Part shown: positions 59,668-64,000 of the stretch, piece after piece
Numbering within the stretch: position 1 is the first letter of the stretch
Layout of the letters: the number at the start of each line of letters is the position of its first letter
NCBI RefSeq assembly: GCF_004216695.1
Contig: NZ_SGXC01000001.1
Coordinates: 1,116,001-1,180,000 of the forward strand
Direction of reading: 5' to 3'
Length of the DNA stretch: 64,000 nucleotides
DNA from: Pigmentiphaga kullae
Lineage (GTDB): Bacteria; Pseudomonadota; Gammaproteobacteria; Burkholderiales; Burkholderiaceae_B
The notes under the pieces: model-generated
Databases searched by the model: none
The model's input: the letters and a program-made list of their open reading frames with translations, nothing else
What the model was told of the DNA's origin: nothing
Position numbers and translations under genes: made by a program

Positions 59668-60659
59668 GCCAGGCCCTCCCGTTTCACGGCCTTGGCCTCG
59701 GCGGCCGGCAGGCGCGGACGGGCCGCAGACGGCCGGTGGCGCCGGCCCCGCAGCTTGTCCCACAGTCCGATCAGGCCGCGCGGCTGGAACAGCACCGCCA
59801 GCACCATGAACACGCCGAACACCAGCGCATGGTGATGCCCGATCAGGGGCGAGAGCACGAACGGCATCAGATAGAGCAGCACCGCGCCCAGGATGGCGCC
59901 CGCCATGCGGCCGCTGCCGCCGACGATCACCATGAACAGCAACAGGAAGACGTTCTCCAGCCCGAAGATGTGCGGGTTGACCGTGTTGTCGACGAAGGCG
60001 TAGACCATGCCGGCGACACCCGCCAGTGCGCTGGTGACGGCGTAGGCAATGATCTTGGTGCGCCGCACGTTCACGCCCATGGCCGCGGCGGCTTCGGGGT
60101 TGTCGCGCACCGCGCGGCAGGCGCGGCCGAACCACGAGCGGTCCAGCCGGCCGATGATGGCCATGGTCGCCAGCGTCAGCACCACGATCACCACCGTGTA
60201 CCAGGGGCCCGTGACGTGCACGCCGAAGATGTCCGGCAGCCGGTAACTGGCCAGCCCGCCGGTGCCGCCGGTGATCGCGCCGCCCTCGTTCAGCACGACG
60301 ATGAAGAGCTGGGCGAAGGCCAGCGTGGCCAGCGCCAGGTAGAAGCCTTCGAGGCGGGTGGCCGGTATGGCCACCACCAGAGCCAGCGCCACGCAGACCG
60401 CCACCGTGGCCAGTACCGCCAGCGGCAGGGGCAGGCCCGCCTGCGTGACCAGGATGACGATGGTGTAGGCGCCGATGCCGTAGAAGCTGAAGTGCGAGAA
60501 GGCGATCTGCCCCGAGATGCCGAACAGGAAGTTGTAGCTGATGGCCAGCGCGATCCACAGCAGCATCTTGCGGTAGATGTCGGTCTGGTAGGCCCCCAGC
60601 GCGAAGGCGATGGCCGACAGCACCACGGCCGCTGCGGCGTAGGAAAGAAAGGATTTCAT
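59664..60659 (-). CDS. LIV/HAAT-type ABC transporter permease (LivM-like)
   Basis: A 331-residue inner-membrane permease with about nine to ten hydrophobic segments. The segments YNFLFGISGQIAFSHFSFYG, FYLALATLAFAQLF and GRACRAVRDNPEAAAAMGVN are LivM hallmarks; the last is the coupling-helix region that contacts the ATPases. The C-terminal tail is basic and cytoplasmic. It overlaps the livH-like stop by four bases and the livG-like start by four bases. Confidence 0.94.
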
Positions 60660-61540
60660 GCGCGGGCCTCCCGGGGACGCAGCAGGCCCGCGGGGCGCAC
60701 CAGCAGGAAGGCAATCAGCAGCACCAGCGGCACGCCCATGGCCAGGCCCGGCGGAACCGGCGCGTAGCGCACGGTGAACTGTTCGGCGAAGGCCAGGATC
60801 AGGCCGCCCAGCAGGGCGCCCTCGACCCGTGTCGCGCCGCCTATGACCAGCGCGGTGAAGCCCTGTATGGCCAGCGGCATGCCCATCAGGTAGTGGGCCG
60901 AGACGTTGGGCGCCACCAGCACGCCGGCCAGTCCGGCCACCACTGCCCCGGCCGAAAAGGACAGCGCCGTCACCCGCGACAGGTTGATGCCCATCAGCGC
61001 GGCGGCGCGGCGGTCCAGCGCGACCGCCTCGAACGACCGGCCGGTCAGGGTGCGTTCGAAGAAGTACCAGGCGCCCGCGAACACCGCCGCGGCAATCGCG
61101 ATGATGAAGAAGCTCTGGTACGAACCGGCCAGCAGCCCGAGTTCCAGCCGGCCGAAGCCGAAGGCAGGGGGCACCGGCTGCGGATCGGGGCCGAAGCCCA
61201 GCGACACCAGTTCGCGGAACACCACCAGCATGCCCAGCAGCGCCAGCACCGGTGCCAGCGGCGGCGCGCCCTTCACGACCAGCGGCCGCACGGCCAGCCG
61301 TTCGGTCAGCCAGCCCACGGCCACCATCAGCGCGGCCACCAGCGCGATGGATACGGCATAGGGCAGCTCGATGCGCGATAGCGCCACATAGGCGCCGAAG
61401 GCCGCCACCATGGCCCATTCACCCACGCCGAAGTTGATGATGCCGGTCGGTCGCGTGATCAGCAGGTAGGCCAGCGCCACCAGCCCGTAGATACAGCCGC
61501 TGGCGGCGGCGCTGACGAGGAGTTCGAGTAGATCGGTCAT
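60656..61540 (-). CDS. LIV/HAAT-type ABC transporter permease (LivH-like)
   Basis: A 294-residue inner-membrane permease with about eight membrane segments. The N-terminal SGCIYGLVALAYLLITRPTG, GIINFGVGEWAMVAAFGAYV, RRAAALMGINLSRVTALSFS and GFTALVIGGATRVEGALLGG are typical of LivH. It pairs with the LivM-like permease. It starts 18 bases after the solute-binding protein gene, and its stop overlaps the livM-like ATG. Confidence 0.94.
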   Translation of the reverse strand: MTDLLELLVSAAASGCIYGLVALAYLLITRPTGIINFGVGEWAMVAAFGAYVALSRIELPYAVSIALVAALMVAVGWLTERLAVRPLVVKGAPPLAPVLALLGMLVVFRELVSLGFGPDPQPVPPAFGFGRLELGLLAGSYQSFFIIAIAAAVFAGAWYFFERTLTGRSFEAVALDRRAAALMGINLSRVTALSFSAGAVVAGLAGVLVAPNVSAHYLMGMPLAIQGFTALVIGGATRVEGALLGGLILAFAEQFTVRYAPVPPGLAMGVPLVLLIAFLLVRPAGLLRPREARA

Positions 61541-61558
61541 GAGGTCCCTGCACCCGCG

Positions 61559-62728
61559 TCACTGCGCGCCCGAGAAGACGACCTTGCCCTGCTTGTCGCC
61601 TTCGTACACCCGCACCACCATGCCGTTGCGGTCGAAGCCCGTGCGCTTGCCGGCGGGAAAACCGTAGGAAGAGCCCACCGCGCCCAGCACGCCCACGTAG
61701 CCCTGGGTGGCCTGCATGGCCGCGCGCACCTTTTCCTTGTCGGTGCCGCCGGCCCGCTTGATGGCATCGGCCACCAGCATCAGCCCGTCGTAGCCGTAGC
61801 CGTTCAGGTTGTAGGGTTCGACGCCGTTCTCTTTCTTGTAGGCCTCGATGAAGCGGCGTGCTTCCGGCTTGGCCGGGTCGAAGGCGTCGACGAACACCAC
61901 GCCGTCCAGCAGTCCCTTGGCCACCACCGCGGTCTGGGGCACCGACAGGTTGAAGTTGCCCAGCAGCGGCATCTTCAGCCCCAGTTGCCGGTACGACCGC
62001 AGGATGAGCACGTTTTCGGGCGTGGTGACGCCGGTCAGGAAAATGGCGTCGGGCCTGGCCGCGCGCACCTTCTGCATCTGCGGGTCGGCGGTGGTCGAGC
62101 CGCGCGGGACCACTTCCTCGGCCACGATCTGCACGCCTGACCTCTCCAGTCCCGCCTTGAACGAGCGGTTGGTCAACTGACCCAGGTCGGAGTTTTCACC
62201 GACCAGCGCCACGCGCTTGAAGTTGCGGTTGGCCGCGTAGGCCAGCAGCGTGGCGATCTGGGTCGAGCCCAGCGGGCCCGTCTGCCAGAAATAGGGGTTG
62301 TCGATCTGCGTGGTCAGGGTGTCGCCGCTGTTGGACGGCGTGAGCTGCGGCGTTCTGGTTTCCAGCGTGACGGTCTGCACCTGCTGGGTCGACGGCGTGA
62401 GCGACAGCGACAGGATGAAGGTGGCGCCGGCTTCCACCAGCTTGCGCGCGGCCGTGGCCGAGATGTCGGGGCGGGCCTGGTCGTCCTCGATCAGCAGCTC
62501 GACCTGGCGGCCCAGGATGCCGCCCCGGGCATTGAGCTCCTTGGCGGCGAAGACGGCGCCCGCGGTGACCGGTTCGGCATAGGGCTTGGCCGGGCCGACC
62601 TTGTCGGTGATGATGCCTATCTTGATGGGCTGGGCCATGGCGGGGGCCATGGCCAGCACGGCGGCGGCCAGGGCCGCGCGCACGGCGTGTCCGGCCAGGC
62701 GGCCGGACCGGGGGGATGCGAGCTTCAT
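61559..62728 (-). CDS. LIV/HAAT-type ABC transporter substrate-binding protein
   Basis: A 389-residue periplasmic receptor with a signal peptide (residues 1-32, ending APAMAQP). The receptor pattern IKIGIITDKVGPAKPYAEPV, GGILGRQVELLIEDDQARPD, FILSLSLTPSTQQV and VALVGENSDLG is that of the branched-chain amino-acid receptor family. However, the usual ligand Ser/Thr cluster (SxxST) is partly replaced (SLSLTPS). The ligand is more likely an aromatic acid or amide, judged from neighbours. AGGAGGAGA precedes the ATG at 62728. Confidence 0.93.
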   Translation of the reverse strand: MKLASPRSGRLAGHAVRAALAAAVLAMAPAMAQPIKIGIITDKVGPAKPYAEPVTAGAVFAAKELNARGGILGRQVELLIEDDQARPDISATAARKLVEAGATFILSLSLTPSTQQVQTVTLETRTPQLTPSNSGDTLTTQIDNPYFWQTGPLGSTQIATLLAYAANRNFKRVALVGENSDLGQLTNRSFKAGLERSGVQIVAEEVVPRGSTTADPQMQKVRAARPDAIFLTGVTTPENVLILRSYRQLGLKMPLLGNFNLSVPQTAVVAKGLLDGVVFVDAFDPAKPEARRFIEAYKKENGVEPYNLNGYGYDGLMLVADAIKRAGGTDKEKVRAAMQATQGYVGVLGAVGSSYGFPAGKRTGFDRNGMVVRVYEGDKQGKVVFSGAQ

Positions 62729-62747
62729 GGTGTCTCCTCCTGTTGTT

Positions 62748-63353
62748 CTAGGCGCGCGCCGGGTCCAGGGCGCGCTGGCGCCGGACCCAATGGGCAAAGG
62801 CCGCCATCTGGTCGCCCAGCACCTTGCGCGTGGCGTCGTCGGCCAGCCGGCCCTTGGCGTCGAATTTCGTGTGGCAGGAACCGATGAATACCTCGGGCCG
62901 CAGCAGCACCTGGGCTTCCAGGCAGCCGAGGATCTTGCGCAGGTCGTACTGGTTGCGCGCCCCTCCTACCGGCCCCTGGGTGGCGGACAGCACGGCCACC
63001 GGCTTGTATCGGAAGGGCTGGGGATCCAGCCGCGAGAGCCAGTCGATCGCGTTCTTGAGCGCGCCGCTGACCGAGAAGTTGTATTCGGGGCTGGCGATGA
63101 GCAGCCCGTCGGCGGCGCGGATGCGGTCCGCCAGTTGCCTTACCGGCTCCGGAAAGCCCTCGGCCTCCATGTCGCCGTTGTAGATGGGAATGCCGTCGAG
63201 TTCGGCCAGTGCCAGCGACAACTCGACCGGCATCAGGTCGTGCGCGGCGAGCAACGCCATGCGGTTGTAGGAACGGCGCCGCAGGCTGCCGCATATCCCC
63301 AGGATCTGGAGGCGGCCGGCCCGATGCGCGCCGGGCGTCGTGTGAGCGTCCAA
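62748..63353 (-). CDS. NADPH-dependent FMN reductase family protein
   Basis: A flavodoxin-fold reductase of 201 residues. The FMN phosphate-binding loop is GICGSLRRRSYNR, the second flavin-binding region is ASPEYNFSVSGALKNAIDWLSR, and the glycine-rich GPVGGARNQ follows, all diagnostic of the family (SsuE/ChrR-like). It reduces flavins or quinones with NAD(P)H. I start it at the TTG at 63353, because GGGAGA lies seven bases upstream and no ATG is available near the N-terminus. It is the first gene of the eight-gene minus-strand operon and may supply reduced flavin or protect against quinones. Confidence 0.88.
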   Translation of the reverse strand: MDAHTTPGAHRAGRLQILGICGSLRRRSYNRMALLAAHDLMPVELSLALAELDGIPIYNGDMEAEGFPEPVRQLADRIRAADGLLIASPEYNFSVSGALKNAIDWLSRLDPQPFRYKPVAVLSATQGPVGGARNQYDLRKILGCLEAQVLLRPEVFIGSCHTKFDAKGRLADDATRKVLGDQMAAFAHWVRRQRALDPARA

Positions 63354-63424
63354 GCGTCTGTCTCCCGTGGCGCCTGCGTGGGCGCCTGTTTTTCGTGATG
63401 GCGCAGCCAGTCTATGGCCGAGCG

Positions 63425-63475
63425 ATATCAATTCCTAGAAAAATGGTTTATCTTCAATATCAATGGCGTTGATAT
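63425..63475. promoter_or_regulatory. LysR-type operator between FMN reductase operon and divergent LysR gene
   Basis: ATATCAA-TGGCG-TTGATAT (63457-63475) is a perfect interrupted palindrome containing the LysR T-N11-A core. A third half-site ATATCAA lies at 63425-63431, three turns away. It sits 10 bases upstream of the LysR start codon, the usual position for an autoregulatory recognition site with a second activation half-site. Confidence 0.7.
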
Positions 63476-63484
63476 CACTCCGGC

Positions 63485-64000
63485 ATGGACCTGCTGCGCT
63501 TCGACCTGAATCTGCTGCTGTGCTTCGACGCCATCTACCGGCACCAGCGGCTGTCGGCGGCGGCGGACGAGCTCAACCTGACCCAGCCGGCGGTCAGCGC
63601 CGCGCTCAAGCGCCTGCGCGCCCATTTCGACAATCCGCTGTTCGTGCGCACCTCGCGCGGCATGCGGCCCACGCCGTTCTCGGATGGCATCGCGCCCAAG
63701 ATCGCGCAGGTGCTGGAAGTGCTCAAGGGCGTGGACCTGTCGTCGGAATTCACGCCCGCCAGCACGACGATCAACTTCCGCGTCTACATCAACGACGTCG
63801 GCATGATCGTGGCGATGCCGCAGGTGCTGGCCCATTTGCGCGAGCACGCGCCGCACGCGCGCCTGACCATCGTGGACCTGCGTCCGGACGAGGTGGTCGA
63901 ATCCCTGGATAGCGGCAACATCGACCTGGCCATCGGCTATTTCCTGGGCATGCCCAACTGGGCGCGCCAGCAGAACCTGCGCACCACACGCTACGTCTGC
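63485..64000 (+). CDS. LysR-type transcriptional regulator (N-terminal part, cut by the window edge)
   Basis: The first 172 codons are open to the right edge. The N-terminal winged helix (about residues 5-65; MDLLRFDLNLLLCFDAIYRH, RLSAAADELNLTQPAVSAAL and LFVRTSRGMRPTP) is that of the NodD/LinR-like LysR branch. The effector domain starts near residue 90 (TINFRVYINDVGMIV) and continues to DLAIGYFLG. It is divergent from the FMN reductase-LIV-VOC-hydrolase operon and has an excellent LysR operator just upstream, so it most likely regulates that operon. Confidence 0.9.
   Translation, partial: MDLLRFDLNLLLCFDAIYRHQRLSAAADELNLTQPAVSAALKRLRAHFDNPLFVRTSRGMRPTPFSDGIAPKIAQVLEVLKGVDLSSEFTPASTTINFRVYINDVGMIVAMPQVLAHLREHAPHARLTIVDLRPDEVVESLDSGNIDLAIGYFLGMPNWARQQNLRTTRYVC

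Overview
The window is a piece of a GC-rich betaproteobacterial chromosome, most likely from the Bordetella/Achromobacter group (Alcaligenaceae, Burkholderiales). I base this on gene content: six periplasmic Bug-type (tripartite tricarboxylate) receptors, a fused PcaDC, a Burkholderiales-type porin, many LysR/GntR regulators beside small catabolic operons, and a DUF6726 lipoprotein joined to queC. No tRNA, rRNA, CRISPR array, phage or insertion sequence was seen. Genes are tightly packed, with many ATGA/GTGA start-stop overlaps.

Layout. 1-1934 (minus): a two-subunit molybdenum hydroxylase (large subunit cut by the window edge) and a DUF3014 protein. 2125-7529 (plus): an enoyl-CoA hydratase, then a Bug receptor, a thiamine-diphosphate enzyme and an aldehyde dehydrogenase, preceded by a cluster of TTGAAT-type half-sites. 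7530-11777: acylphosphatase, MFS exporter, KDPG-type aldolase and an Atm1-type ABC exporter. 11968-16104: an unusual operon of Bug receptor, signal-less TAXI-type protein, bicupin protein and zinc alcohol dehydrogenase. 16112-19540 (minus): LysR, then a DODA-type dioxygenase, DoxX and a second LysR. 19642-21757: metallo-beta-lactamase-fold hydrolase, Bug receptor and an internally deleted alpha/beta hydrolase. 21762-24834: AraC regulator divergent from an Fsr-like exporter, then DUF6726 and queC. 24841-25920: Rpn-type nuclease.

26059-34336 is an iron-type surface-signalling locus: Fur box, ECF sigma factor, FecR-like anti-sigma factor, TonB receptor with an STN signalling domain, a large PKD-like lipoprotein and a TPR protein. 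34359-41446 holds a 2-hydroxyacid dehydrogenase, a short malic enzyme, a GntR regulator and Bug receptor, and divergently a CoA ligase and citryl-CoA-lyase-like protein. 41589-43445 is a PhoX-family protein ending in a clear terminator.

43543-52301 is a divergon. pcaDC and pcaB (protocatechuate branch) run left. A tartrate-dehydratase-like enzyme, a ketopantoate-reductase-like enzyme, a two-subunit aconitase-family hydratase, a Bug receptor and a LacI regulator run right. A perfect 18-bp palindrome fills exactly the spacer of the rightward promoter and is a strong candidate operator for that LacI protein. 52309-55066 is a LysR gene divergent from a hydrolase and Bug receptor. 55113-56240 is a porin. 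56403-63353 (minus) is one long operon: FMN reductase, LIV-type ABC transporter (five genes), VOC-type dioxygenase and alpha/beta hydrolase, with a divergent LysR gene cut by the right edge and a good LysR-type operator between them.

The common theme is uptake of carboxylic or aromatic acids through high-affinity receptors, each next to a short, individually regulated catabolic module.
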